10,131 nucleotides of DNA from Clostridia bacterium (GCA_017525805.1 JAFXSH010000012.1:1-10131); one strand, 5' to 3'; shown: positions 1 to 6,071, numbered from the stretch's first letter. Made by a program: numbers and translations. The notes: generated by a model from the sequence alone, not told the origin.

Positions 1-15
1 CAGAAATCCATTCAT
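1..15 (-). CDS. Possible start of next spoIIIA gene (spoIIIAF candidate), cut by window edge
   Basis: Only five codons are visible (M-N-G-F-L), read leftward from an ATG at 15. A Shine-Dalgarno-like GGGTGAG (24-30) lies 8 nt upstream of this ATG, which is good spacing. In the standard spoIIIA order, AF follows AE, and this start is the first candidate downstream of spoIIIAE. Five residues cannot identify a family, so the spoIIIAF assignment is inference from position alone. The 255-nt gap from the spoIIIAE stop is odd, given that the other junctions overlap or nearly touch. Confidence 0.3.
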
Positions 16-62
16 AGCGTTTTCTCACCCAAAATGAAAGCAATAGACGATACTGGGGGATC

Positions 63-271
63 GTCAAGGGGTACCCCCTTGACTGCAATCCGCACCGGCG
101 GCGTGTACGCCGGGAGGATGAAAATTTCAGGAGGGAGCGAAAACGACCGGATGAAATTTTCTTACTTTGCGGTTTTTCCGCCCGGGAGCGTAGCGACAGG
201 AAAAACCGAGGGGGTTTTCGCAAGGGGGATTCTTTCCCCCTTGCGAAGCATTCAGCGATAGCTGAATGCTT
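63..271. repeat. Cluster of tandem palindromes downstream of spoIIIAE
   Basis: This stretch has no credible gene but is almost entirely inverted repeats. Arms are 63-71/75-83 (9 bp); 99-103/108-112 (5 bp); 120-129/152-161 (10 bp, GAAAATTTCA type); 170-179/199-208 (10 bp, CGGTTTTTCC type); 217-229/235-247 (13 bp, loop TTCTT); and 246-256/261-271 (11 bp, loop GATA), which touches the spoIIIAE stop codon. None is followed by a T-tract on the minus strand, so they do not look like ordinary intrinsic terminators. They may be a repeat-element island, RNA-stabilising hairpins at the 3' end of the spoIIIAE message, or both. The pairing is read directly from the sequence; the role is unknown. Confidence 0.8.
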
Positions 272-1410
272 CATCGCAGCATCACCGTCAGATTCCCCAC
301 CACCAGCATCTGGGCCACCAGCAGCAGGAACATGGCCCCCACAGACAACTGGATCACGAACAGCAGCATGAGAATATCGGAAAAATCCTGAATGCATCCG
401 CTGGCACGGTCGTCGGACAGGGGCTCCAGCAGGGCGGCGCAAGCCCTGTAGGCCATGGCGGACGCCAAGGTCTGCACCATGGGCACGGAAGCGGCGGAGA
501 GCAGCATCAAAAGGCCGGTGAGACCCAGGGCGTTCTTGATCAGCAGGGATGCCCCCACCAGCGTGTCCATGGTATCGGCGAACATGCCGCCCACCACCGG
601 CACGAAATGGTCCACCGCGTACTTGGCCGCCCGGATGGACACCCCGTCCGCCGCCGCGGCTCCCAAGGATTGGAGGGCGGTGACGGAAATGAACACCGTA
701 AAGCCCACCCCCAAGGTCCAGGACGCGCCCGTTTTCAGCAGCGCGCAAAGGCGGCTGAGGCGCATGCGGGGCGATAGGCGGCTTAAGATCGTGGCGGTGC
801 CCGCCGCCAGGGACAGGGGCAGGGACACGGACCGCACCAGCTCCGTCATGGTGCCGCAGGCCGCCACCACGGCAGGCTGGAAAAACGCCGCCCCCGCCGT
901 GCCGCCCACCGCTGCCAGCAGCGTGAGCAGCAGCGGGAACAGGGATTGCATCAGGTCCGCCATGCCGGTGACCGCGTCCTGGGTCAAACGCATGTGCGAC
1001 CCCAAGTCCTGGGCCATGCAGCCCGCCAGCAGCAGGAAGCAGGCCCCGTCCAGCGCTTCCCCAAGGGCGGGCCGCGCAAAGGACAGCCGGAGCCTGCGCA
1101 GCACCCCGCAAAACACCGCCGGGGTCACCAGCCGCGCCAGCCGCCACAGGCTTTCCGTCAGCGCCCCCATCCACCGGGAAGCCAGGGACCGCAGCAGCGC
1201 TTCCGGGTCCAGCACCCGTTCGCCCTTGGCTAATTTCAGGATCAGGCTGCGGAAATCCTCCCTCTGGGGGAAAGCCCGGTCATAGGCGTCCTGCCAATCC
1301 CGCAGGGCCAGCCCCTCCCACACCGTATCCAGCGCCCCTTCCAATCCCTCCGCTTTCGCGGCGGGGCACAGCAGGAGCAGCAGCAAAAGACACAGCGCAA
1401 GCCTTTTCAT
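271..1410 (-). CDS. spoIIIAE: Stage III sporulation protein AE, SpoIIIAE
   Basis: This is a polytopic membrane protein of the SpoIIIA-SpoIIQ channel (feeding tube) that links mother cell and forespore during engulfment and is needed for late forespore sigma-G activity. The ATG at 1410 gives 379 aa, close to the roughly 400 aa usual for the family. It begins with a signal peptide (MKRLAL, a run of leucines, then CPAAKA around residue 20). Several hydrophobic segments follow an amphipathic N-terminal part, with family-like stretches such as FVPVVGGMFADTMDTLVGAS. The reading frame stays open to 1488, but 1410 is preferred because its ATG overlaps the spoIIIAD stop as ATGA and opens directly on the signal peptide. 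The stop (271-273) abuts a palindrome cluster. Confidence 0.95.
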   Translation of the reverse strand: MKRLALCLLLLLLLCPAAKAEGLEGALDTVWEGLALRDWQDAYDRAFPQREDFRSLILKLAKGERVLDPEALLRSLASRWMGALTESLWRLARLVTPAVFCGVLRRLRLSFARPALGEALDGACFLLLAGCMAQDLGSHMRLTQDAVTGMADLMQSLFPLLLTLLAAVGGTAGAAFFQPAVVAACGTMTELVRSVSLPLSLAAGTATILSRLSPRMRLSRLCALLKTGASWTLGVGFTVFISVTALQSLGAAAADGVSIRAAKYAVDHFVPVVGGMFADTMDTLVGASLLIKNALGLTGLLMLLSAASVPMVQTLASAMAYRACAALLEPLSDDRASGCIQDFSDILMLLFVIQLSVGAMFLLLVAQMLVVGNLTVMLR

Positions 1411-1796
1411 GGCGCTAAAGCCAGCGTTATTTCCCCGATTTCCAAGATCAGGGGAAGAGTTTGAGCCATGAGCAGCATTTTCCCGCACAGCGCCGCTTTC
1501 ACGGCCAATCCCTCCTCACCCGCGTCCCGGCACAGTTGGGCGGACAGCTCGGTGACATACGCCATGGCCGTCAGCTTGAGCAGCAGGGTCAGGGTGCCGT
1601 CCGATACGTTGGTTTTTTCGCTTAATGTCCGCAGGGCGTCCACTGCCGGGGACAGCCGCGTGACCGCCGCGAAAAACAGCATCAGTCCCGCCGCGATGGC
1701 CGCTGCCGCGCCCGCCTGCCGGTGCGCGGCGCGCAGGGCGAAGCACAGCATGGCCGCCGTGACCGCAAAGCCCGCCGCCCGCAGCGCTTCCGTCAT
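1407..1796 (-). CDS. spoIIIAD: Stage III sporulation protein AD, SpoIIIAD
   Basis: This small integral membrane protein of the SpoIIIA channel complex has 129 aa; the family is usually about 130. Hydrophobic segments lie near residues 5-24, 27-46, 65-85 and 100-127. The stretch around residues 86-110 (AQLCRDAGEEGLAVKAALCGK) is typical of SpoIIIAD, where a conserved C-K/R-D-A-G-E loop precedes the last membrane segment. It sits between AC and AE in the canonical order. Its ATG at 1796 overlaps the AC stop (ATGA), and its own TGA overlaps the AE start in the same way, indicating translational coupling. Confidence 0.93.
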   Translation of the reverse strand: MTEALRAAGFAVTAAMLCFALRAAHRQAGAAAAIAAGLMLFFAAVTRLSPAVDALRTLSEKTNVSDGTLTLLLKLTAMAYVTELSAQLCRDAGEEGLAVKAALCGKMLLMAQTLPLILEIGEITLALAP

Positions 1797-1990
1797 GGCA
1801 GATGAAACACCGCCTCAACCTGGGCGATCAGTTCTCCCGCTAAATTCACCACGATAAAAAGCACCAGCAGGATGCCCGCCACCGTAGCCAGGGTGGCGAT
1901 TTCCTCCCGCCCCGCCCGGGTGAGCACCTGGCAAATGGCCGTCACCAGCAGACCCACCCCGGCGATTTTGAGCAATATTTCGATCTGCAC
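1793..1990 (-). CDS. spoIIIAC: Stage III sporulation protein AC, SpoIIIAC
   Basis: This is a very small two-helix membrane protein of the SpoIIIA complex. The chosen start is GTG at 1990, giving 65 aa beginning M-QIEILLKIAGVGLL. The family runs about 65-68 aa and characteristically starts at this Ile/Leu-rich segment. A GGGGGTG purine-rich site lies about 6 nt upstream. An ATG further upstream at 2071 in the same frame would add 27 residues unlike the family and overlap spoIIIAB, so it is rejected. Membrane helices lie at about residues 2-20 and 30-53, joined by the polar loop TRAGREEIA. The gap from the spoIIIAB stop is 16 nt, the only non-overlapping junction from AA to AE. Confidence 0.9.
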   Translation of the reverse strand: MQIEILLKIAGVGLLVTAICQVLTRAGREEIATLATVAGILLVLFIVVNLAGELIAQVEAVFHLP

Positions 1991-2006
1991 AGCGGCACCC
2001 CCATTT

Positions 2007-2498
2007 TCAGCACAGCAAGATAAACGCCGCCGCACCGCCCAGCCAGCCCAAACTGACGTACAATTTTCCATCCTTCTCCCGCTTTTCCCGGCAGAGGCGA
2101 AGGAACACGGCCCACTGATCCCGGGCCGCGGAGAGAGCCTGGGCCTGCTGGGTGAGGGTTGGGCAGAACAAACCCCGCAGGCAGGCGGTCAAAGTCTGCC
2201 GTTCATCGGGGGAAAGCAGTTCATCCCAGGGCAGTCCATCGGTCAGCGCTTCCGGGGACACGGCGGGGGATTGATCCATCCGGCGAATCAATTCATTCAG
2301 GACGGGGATTTCTTCTCCCGCGCCTTGCCGCAGCACGGCCATCAGCCCCGCGCCGCTGTGGGTGACGGCCCCCTCCATGCGCAAAAGGGCCCCGTCCCAT
2401 AAGGTCAGCAACGCACAGCGCTTTGAGAGCCGCCGGGACGCGCTCATGCCGAAAGCGGCGCACCCGCCCGCCGCCGCCAGCGCAAGAAGCCCGTTCAT
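2007..2498 (-). CDS. spoIIIAB: Stage III sporulation protein AB, SpoIIIAB
   Basis: This component of the SpoIIIA channel has a membrane segment at each end and a helical cytoplasmic region between them; the fold resembles type II secretion GspF-like proteins. The ATG at 2498 gives 163 aa (family about 170). The N-terminal hydrophobic segment is residues 3-18. The C-terminal end, REKREKDGKLYVSLGWLGG followed by a hydrophobic tail, is the most recognisable family signature. The open frame extends upstream to 2561 inside spoIIIAA, but 2498 is preferred: its ATG overlaps the AA stop (ATGA), and GGAGG and AAGGA sequences lie just upstream. Confidence 0.93.
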   Translation of the reverse strand: MNGLLALAAAGGCAAFGMSASRRLSKRCALLTLWDGALLRMEGAVTHSGAGLMAVLRQGAGEEIPVLNELIRRMDQSPAVSPEALTDGLPWDELLSPDERQTLTACLRGLFCPTLTQQAQALSAARDQWAVFLRLCREKREKDGKLYVSLGWLGGAAAFILLC

Positions 2499-3331
2499 TC
2501 CTTGATTTCCTCCCCGTTCCAGCACAGCACCTTGGGTTTTGCGCCGGGAGCGTTCAGGCACACGGCGCGTTCAAAGGTCCCCGGCCCCAGCAGATTTTCC
2601 GTACCCCGCCGCTGGCGGATGTCCCCAAGGCTCCGGCCATGAACGGTCGCCAGCACCGTAATTCCGCAGCGCAGCGCCTCTCCTAAAGCGGCGGCGTCCT
2701 CTTCCCCGCCGATTTCGTCCACCGCCGCCACCTGGGGGGCCATGGACCGCAAAAGCAACCGCAGAGCGCTTCCCTTGTCCATGCCGGAAACCACGTCGGT
2801 CATAGGACCCACGTCCAGTTGGGGCATGCCGTTCCGGCAAGCGGCGATTTCGCCCCGCTCGTCCGCCACGCCCACGGGAACGCCTTCAAGGCTGTACAGC
2901 CGCACGATATCCCGAAGCATCGTGGTTTTTCCCGCCCCCGGCGGGCCGACGATGAGCGCGGAAAAGCCCCGGATCAGGGGAAAAACGCTTTCCCCCGCTC
3001 CTTTGATTTCATGGGCCAGGCGCACGCACAGGCTGGTGATTTCCCATAAGCCGCGAGGCCCCATTACCCCGCACACCCCTAACCGATGCCCGCCGGGCAG
3101 AGGCAGAAACCCTTCGGTCAGCTCCCGCTGACGGGCTGCCATTTCATGGCCGCAAAGCGCCTGGGCTGCCTGCGTTACTTCCGAAGCCGTAAGCACATGG
3201 CTTCCCTTCCACACACCGTCCGGCTTCACCGCGAAAACGGGCTGTCCCGGCCGCAGGCGCACTTCCCAGGCCGCTTCCACGCCGGAGGAATCCCATCCCT
3301 TTTCTTCGGGCACGATCAACTGCCAGTCCAT
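2495..3331 (-). CDS. spoIIIAA: Stage III sporulation protein AA, SpoIIIAA (ATPase)
   Basis: This is the cytoplasmic ATPase of the SpoIIIA channel, related to type II/IV secretion motor ATPases, and thought to power channel assembly or transport. With the ATG at 3331 it has 278 aa; family members are about 300-330, so it would be slightly short. Visible motifs are Walker A GPPGAGKTT (residues 129-137), VADERGEIAA (155-164), a Walker B-like VAAVDEIGGEE (201-211) and TVLATVHGRS (225-234). The frame is open to an ATG at 3418, but the extra 29 residues (MIDLPPRVCAAFFFF...) are the translation of a terminator hairpin and its T-tract, so that start is unlikely. The start at 3331 has no Shine-Dalgarno sequence, so the exact N-terminus is uncertain. 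It is the first gene of the spoIIIA operon here. Confidence 0.93.
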   Translation of the reverse strand: MDWQLIVPEEKGWDSSGVEAAWEVRLRPGQPVFAVKPDGVWKGSHVLTASEVTQAAQALCGHEMAARQRELTEGFLPLPGGHRLGVCGVMGPRGLWEITSLCVRLAHEIKGAGESVFPLIRGFSALIVGPPGAGKTTMLRDIVRLYSLEGVPVGVADERGEIAACRNGMPQLDVGPMTDVVSGMDKGSALRLLLRSMAPQVAAVDEIGGEEDAAALGEALRCGITVLATVHGRSLGDIRQRRGTENLLGPGTFERAVCLNAPGAKPKVLCWNGEEIKE

Positions 3332-3337
3332 GGGAAA

Positions 3338-3360
3338 TATGTATGCCCGCACGATGCGGG
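3338..3360 (-). promoter_or_regulatory. Candidate spoIIIA promoter element (CATACATA) with upstream inverted repeat
   Basis: Read on the minus strand, a perfect inverted repeat, CCCGCA-TCG-TGCGGG (3346-3360), is followed by CATACATA (3338-3345). The latter resembles the sigma-E -10 consensus CATACANT at seven of eight positions, and spoIIIA is a sigma-E operon in Bacillus subtilis. No good sigma-E -35 is visible at the expected distance. Transcription from this -10 would begin roughly at the 3331 ATG, leaving almost no leader. The assignment is therefore tentative. Confidence 0.35.
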
Positions 3361-3372
3361 ATAGAACGGGCC

Positions 3373-3405
3373 AAAAAAAGAAAAACGCCGCGCAAACGCG
3401 CGGCG
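3373..3405 (-). terminator. Intrinsic terminator of the MTHFR-like/isomerase-like operon
   Basis: On the minus strand, a perfect 8-bp GC stem (CGCCGCGC, 3398-3405, pairing with 3386-3393) with a 4-nt loop is followed by TTTTTCTTTTTTT (3385-3373). It begins 13 nt after the stop codon of the isomerase-like gene. This is a textbook rho-independent terminator. It separates that gene from spoIIIAA and implies the spoIIIA operon has its own promoter in the roughly 40 bp that follow. Confidence 0.92.
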
Positions 3406-3418
3406 GCAAATCGATCAT

Positions 3419-4384
3419 TTAGGCCCAGTACATTTCGCCGGGGTCCTCGAACATCATCACTTCCTGCATGAAGCGGATGGCTTTCGATAAGCCTTCTTCC
3501 CCGCTCATGAGGCCGTCCTCATGCTCGATGGACACAGGGCCGTCGTAGCCCACGACGCGCAGGGCGCTGATGATGTCCTTCCAGGTTTTCAGGTCGTGGC
3601 CGTAGCCCACGGTGCGGAACACCCAGGCGCGGTGCTTCACATCGGAGAAGTGCTTGCCGTCCAGCACGCCGTTGACGGCGATGTTGTACGGGTCTAAAGC
3701 GGTATCCTTGGCGTGGAAGTAGTACACGGCGCTGCCCAGTTCCCGGATGGCGCGGACGGGATCGATGCCCTGCCAGAACAAATGGCTGGGGTCTAAGTTC
3801 GCGCCTAAGGTATCGCCCACGGCGGCGCGGATCTTCAGCATGGTTTCGGGGTTGTACACGCAGAAGCCGGGATGCATTTCAAAAGCGATCTTGTTCACGC
3901 CATGGTCCCGGGCGAAGGCCGCGGTCTTCTCCCAATAGGGGATCAGCACCTCTTCCCACTGGTATTTGAGAATGTCCTGGTATTCCGGGGGCCAGGCGCA
4001 GGTGACCCAGTTGGGCTGGCGGTCCGCCGGGGTGCCGCCGGGACAGCCGGAGAAGGTGACCACCCGGTCCACGCCCAGTTTTTCGGCCAGCAGCACGCAG
4101 TTCACAAAATCATCGTGGAATTTCTTGGCGATGTCTTTGTCCGGGTGCACGGCGTTGCCGTGGGCGGACAGGGCCCCGATAGGCAAATCGGCCCGGACGA
4201 AAGCGTCCTTGAATTCCTGGAGCTTCTTTTCATCATGCAGCAGGATTTCCGGGTCGCAGTGGGCCTTGCCGGGATAACCGCCGCAGCCGATTTCCACGCA
4301 CTGCACGCCCCGGTCTTTCAGGAATTTCAGCGCCTCGGGCAGGGAACGGTCCGCCAGAGCGACGGCAAGAACAGACAGTTTCAT
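3419..4384 (-). CDS. Sugar phosphate isomerase/epimerase-like TIM-barrel protein (xylose isomerase-like family)
   Basis: This is a predicted metal-dependent TIM-barrel enzyme of the IolE/AP-endonuclease-2-like superfamily, whose members isomerise, epimerise or dehydrate sugars and related polyols. The substrate cannot be told from sequence. Positions below are numbered from an ATG at 4387. Likely metal or catalytic residues are E170 in IAFEMHPGF, D199 and H202 in NLDPSHLFW, H225 in YYFHAKD, and E288 with HED in VSIEHED. An early conserved stretch is CVEIGCGGYPGKAHCD. Two adjacent ATGs exist (4387, 4384). The second is preferred because AAGGAG (4397-4392) is then 7 nt away, giving 321 aa. It lies 19 nt downstream of the MTHFR-like gene, probably in one operon, and is followed at once by a terminator. 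The pairing is unusual and may or may not be functional. Confidence 0.85.
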   Translation of the reverse strand: MKLSVLAVALADRSLPEALKFLKDRGVQCVEIGCGGYPGKAHCDPEILLHDEKKLQEFKDAFVRADLPIGALSAHGNAVHPDKDIAKKFHDDFVNCVLLAEKLGVDRVVTFSGCPGGTPADRQPNWVTCAWPPEYQDILKYQWEEVLIPYWEKTAAFARDHGVNKIAFEMHPGFCVYNPETMLKIRAAVGDTLGANLDPSHLFWQGIDPVRAIRELGSAVYYFHAKDTALDPYNIAVNGVLDGKHFSDVKHRAWVFRTVGYGHDLKTWKDIISALRVVGYDGPVSIEHEDGLMSGEEGLSKAIRFMQEVMMFEDPGEMYWA

Positions 4385-4406
4385 CATCAGTCTCCTTTCA
4401 AAATCT

Positions 4407-5279
4407 TTATTCAGGCGTCCGGATGTCCCGGATCACATTTTTCACCAGCTCCACCCGCTGGAAGGGCGTCATGATGTAATAGCCGTCCACAAAGGGCGCG
4501 ATGTCCTTGGCCGTTTCACGGCAGAGGGCGCGGGCCAGGGCTTCGCCCTCCGCCCGATCCAGCCCTTCGTAAGCGCGCACGATATCATCGTCGATGCGCA
4601 TGCCGTTCACATTATTTTGGAGAAACAGGGCGTTTTTGTGGCTGACGATGGGAAACAGGCCGCCTAAGATGGCCCCGTGCAGCGTTTCCCGAGCCCTTTG
4701 TATATTCTCCCTGGCCTGACGGCTGGAGATAGGCTGGGTGAGAAAAGCGCTGATGCCGCTTTCCTCCTTCTGCTTTGCGCGGGCGAGCTCCGCCTCAAAA
4801 TTCCGGGCGTTGATGTTCAGCCCGCCGCACAGGAAGAAGGGCGGCAGCGCCCCCGCCGCCGTCAAGTCCCGCAGGGTGCGGGCCAGGGTGCGGGAATTGA
4901 GCTGGAACACGCCCCGGATATTGTCCCTGTCCTCCTGGGCCACAGGATCGCCCGTCACCAGCAGTACGCTGCGGATATCCTCCATATCCAGGCCCAGCAG
5001 CAGAGCCTTGATGGCGTTCAGGTTCCGGTCCCGGCACGCCATATGCGGCAGTACCTGAATGCCATATTCCCGCTTCATTTTCGCGGCCAACATGCAGGCG
5101 TCGATGTTCGCCCGGCCCACCGGACAGTCCGCGATGGTGATCACGTCCGCCCCCGCCTCCGCCAGTTCCCTGGCTCCCGGCAGAAAGGCGGATGGCGCGT
5201 TCTGCCGGGGCGGGTCAAACTCCACCAGGATGGGGCGTTTGCCCTCATTCAACAGTTCCTGCAAAGACGATTCGTTCAT
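4407..5279 (-). CDS. Methylenetetrahydrofolate reductase-like protein, stand-alone
   Basis: This is a predicted flavin-dependent 5,10-methylenetetrahydrofolate reductase, making 5-methyl-tetrahydrofolate for methionine synthesis or one-carbon flow. The ATG at 5279 gives 290 aa, with GGAG 6 nt upstream. Visible motifs are ILVEFDPPR (17-25; the Glu corresponds to the catalytic Glu of the FEFFPPR motif in MetF), LPHMACRDRN (77-86), LLVTGDP (106-112, flavin-binding region), GLNINARNFEAEL (153-165) and FLTQP (179-183). The CRDRN and TGDP motifs resemble the C-terminal reductase domain of bifunctional homocysteine methyltransferase/MTHFR proteins (YitJ type), but no methyltransferase domain precedes it here. 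The frame is open to 5489, but that extension translates palindromic repeat DNA and is rejected. No metF, metH or metV partner is visible, so the physiological role is uncertain. Confidence 0.88.
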   Translation of the reverse strand: MNESSLQELLNEGKRPILVEFDPPRQNAPSAFLPGARELAEAGADVITIADCPVGRANIDACMLAAKMKREYGIQVLPHMACRDRNLNAIKALLLGLDMEDIRSVLLVTGDPVAQEDRDNIRGVFQLNSRTLARTLRDLTAAGALPPFFLCGGLNINARNFEAELARAKQKEESGISAFLTQPISSRQARENIQRARETLHGAILGGLFPIVSHKNALFLQNNVNGMRIDDDIVRAYEGLDRAEGEALARALCRETAKDIAPFVDGYYIMTPFQRVELVKNVIRDIRTPE

Positions 5280-5323
5280 AATGTTCTCCGATGATTGGAT
5301 GATTCTGTGCTGCAAGGAGAACC

Positions 5324-5370
5324 TTGGAGGCTTCGCCTCCAAACCTCCACCAGGGGATTGAATCCCCTGG
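5324..5370. repeat. Paired hairpins, dispersed repeat-type element
   Basis: There are two adjacent perfect palindromes: TTGGAGGC-TTC-GCCTCCAA (5324-5342) and CCAGGGGATT-G-AATCCCCTGG (5350-5370), followed by ACCCCGC. On the minus strand the first folds with a GAA loop and contains GCGAAGC, a DNA mini-hairpin known to be unusually stable. The minus-strand reading GGGTCCAGGGG recurs in related form on the plus strand at 5661-5672 (GGAGTCCAGGGG). This suggests copies of one repeat family in both orientations. From memory, similar sequences are common between genes of gut Clostridia; I could not check this. Confidence 0.75.
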
Positions 5371-5470
5371 ACCCCGCTCCTGCGGATATTACTTGATCCG
5401 TTGAGACAGCTTGCTCCCCGCTGTTGCTTGGAGAGAATAGTCCAGATTGATGACCTTGCGCTTCCGGCCC

Positions 5471-5573
5471 GACCGCTGAAAGCGGTCAACCCGGATGCAA
5501 AGCATCCGGGGAAAGCCCGGGAATAATCCGTAGGGGAAAGTAAACTTTCCCCCTCGGATTTTCCCGGCTTTCC
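5471..5573. repeat. Three consecutive inverted repeats including a 64-nt stem
   Basis: Arms are GACCGCT/AGCGGTC (5471-5477/5481-5487, loop GAA) and CCCGGATGC/GCATCCGGG (5490-5498/5502-5510, loop AAA). A long nested hairpin spans 5510-5573: GGAAAGCC with GGCTTTCC (outer), GGGAA with TTCCC, AATCCG with CGGATT, and GGGGAAAG with CTTTCCCC around a TAAA loop. Only single-base bulges and a short internal loop interrupt it. No T-tract follows on either strand, so this is not an obvious terminator. It could be a non-autonomous repeat element or a structured RNA 3' end. Confidence 0.75.
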
Positions 5574-5665
5574 TTGGGCCAGAAGCCCTCTAACTTTCGT
5601 AAATTCCTACTTTACAAGCGGCGGTTGTTTGCCTTCCCCAACAAAGTATTTTCGCTAAGCGGAGT

Positions 5666-5686
5666 CCAGGGGCCGAAGGCCCTTGG
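5666..5686. repeat. Hairpin with GAA loop, likely degenerate copy of the 5350-5370 element
   Basis: CCAGGGGCC-GAA-GGCCCTTGG forms a 9-bp stem with one G-T pair. It is preceded by GGAGT and followed by TTCAGGGGGG. The shared GTCCAGGGG head links it to the palindrome at 5350-5370, read on the opposite strand. Confidence 0.6.
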
Positions 5687-5812
5687 TTCAGGGGGGTAGG
5701 GGGCTGCACTCAGTTAGCGATAAAAACTCAATGCACCCACGCTTACAATACATGTTCATTGTACCATAATAGCCTCGAAAAGAAAAGCATTGATCTCATG
5801 GAGGAAATAGAA

Positions 5813-6058
5813 ATGGACATGTACTTTGCTCAGTTCAATATGGATACCGGCTGTGTTGATGCTTGGCTAACAGATGGGACGATTGTTTCGATTAATTGTA
5901 CCGCTGTGGAGCGGGTAGAGGCTGATAACCTATATCAGCGTGCGGAACTGGATTATCTGATCTACAATGACCCTGCCGCCTATGTGGAGTTAATCATGGA
6001 AGGCGATCCGAAAAAGTATCTGAAAGCTGTTACACAATACAATTGGCCAAACAACTGA
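5813..6058 (+). CDS. Small orphan protein, resembles DUF6061 family
   Basis: This 81-aa acidic protein begins MDMYFAQFNMDTGCVDAWLTD; later stretches are AVERVEADNLYQRAELDYLIYNDP (36-59) and EGDPKKYLKAVTQ. From memory this matches the small DUF6061-type family of Firmicutes (F-N-M-x-T-G-C-V start, then Y-Q-R-x-E-L-D-Y-L-I-Y-N-D-P). That family has no known function, and I could not run a search. GGAGG (5800-5804) lies 8 nt before the ATG at 5813. A start at 5759 is possible but has no ribosome site. No membrane segment or signal peptide is seen. It is alone on its strand, flanked by a repeat island and a hairpin, and is visibly more AT-rich than its neighbours, which suggests acquisition with accessory DNA. 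Confidence 0.75.
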   Translation: MDMYFAQFNMDTGCVDAWLTDGTIVSINCTAVERVEADNLYQRAELDYLIYNDPAAYVELIMEGDPKKYLKAVTQYNWPNN

Positions 6059-6071
6059 ATGAAAGAATTGT

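Larger units (their letters stand above)
5280..5758. other. Gene-free, palindrome-rich intergenic island
   Basis: I find no credible gene in these 479 bases. The region is dominated by inverted repeats (listed separately) alternating with featureless stretches at about 5390-5470 and 5574-5660. It separates the minus-strand MTHFR-like operon from a plus-strand orphan gene, so it should contain promoters in both directions. The only plausible plus-strand candidate is CTTACA (5742-5747), 16 bp, CATAAT (5764-5769), which is weak. No convincing minus-strand promoter, riboswitch or T-box was recognised. Confidence 0.6.

Noticed and set aside
217..271. Hairpins after spoIIIAE as intrinsic terminators
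   Set aside because: Stems are strong, but no T-tract follows either on the minus strand, so ordinary rho-independent termination is not supported.
63..271. CRISPR array or attachment site
   Set aside because: The repeats are different palindromes of different lengths with no repeated unit, no regular spacers and no nearby integrase or cas gene.
455..1285. Long plus-strand open frame opposite spoIIIAE
   Set aside because: It is antisense to a clear spoIIIAE, is rich in Arg/Ser/Pro/Ala as GC-rich shadow frames are, and has no recognisable domain.
5280..5400. Riboswitch or T-box leader for the MTHFR-like gene
   Set aside because: The leader contains only the paired repeat hairpins. I see no T-box motif, SAM or cobalamin riboswitch core, or terminator/antiterminator pair.
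5280..5489. 70-residue N-terminal extension of the MTHFR-like protein
   Set aside because: It translates palindromic repeat DNA. The ATG at 5279 has a correctly spaced ribosome site and begins the conserved region.
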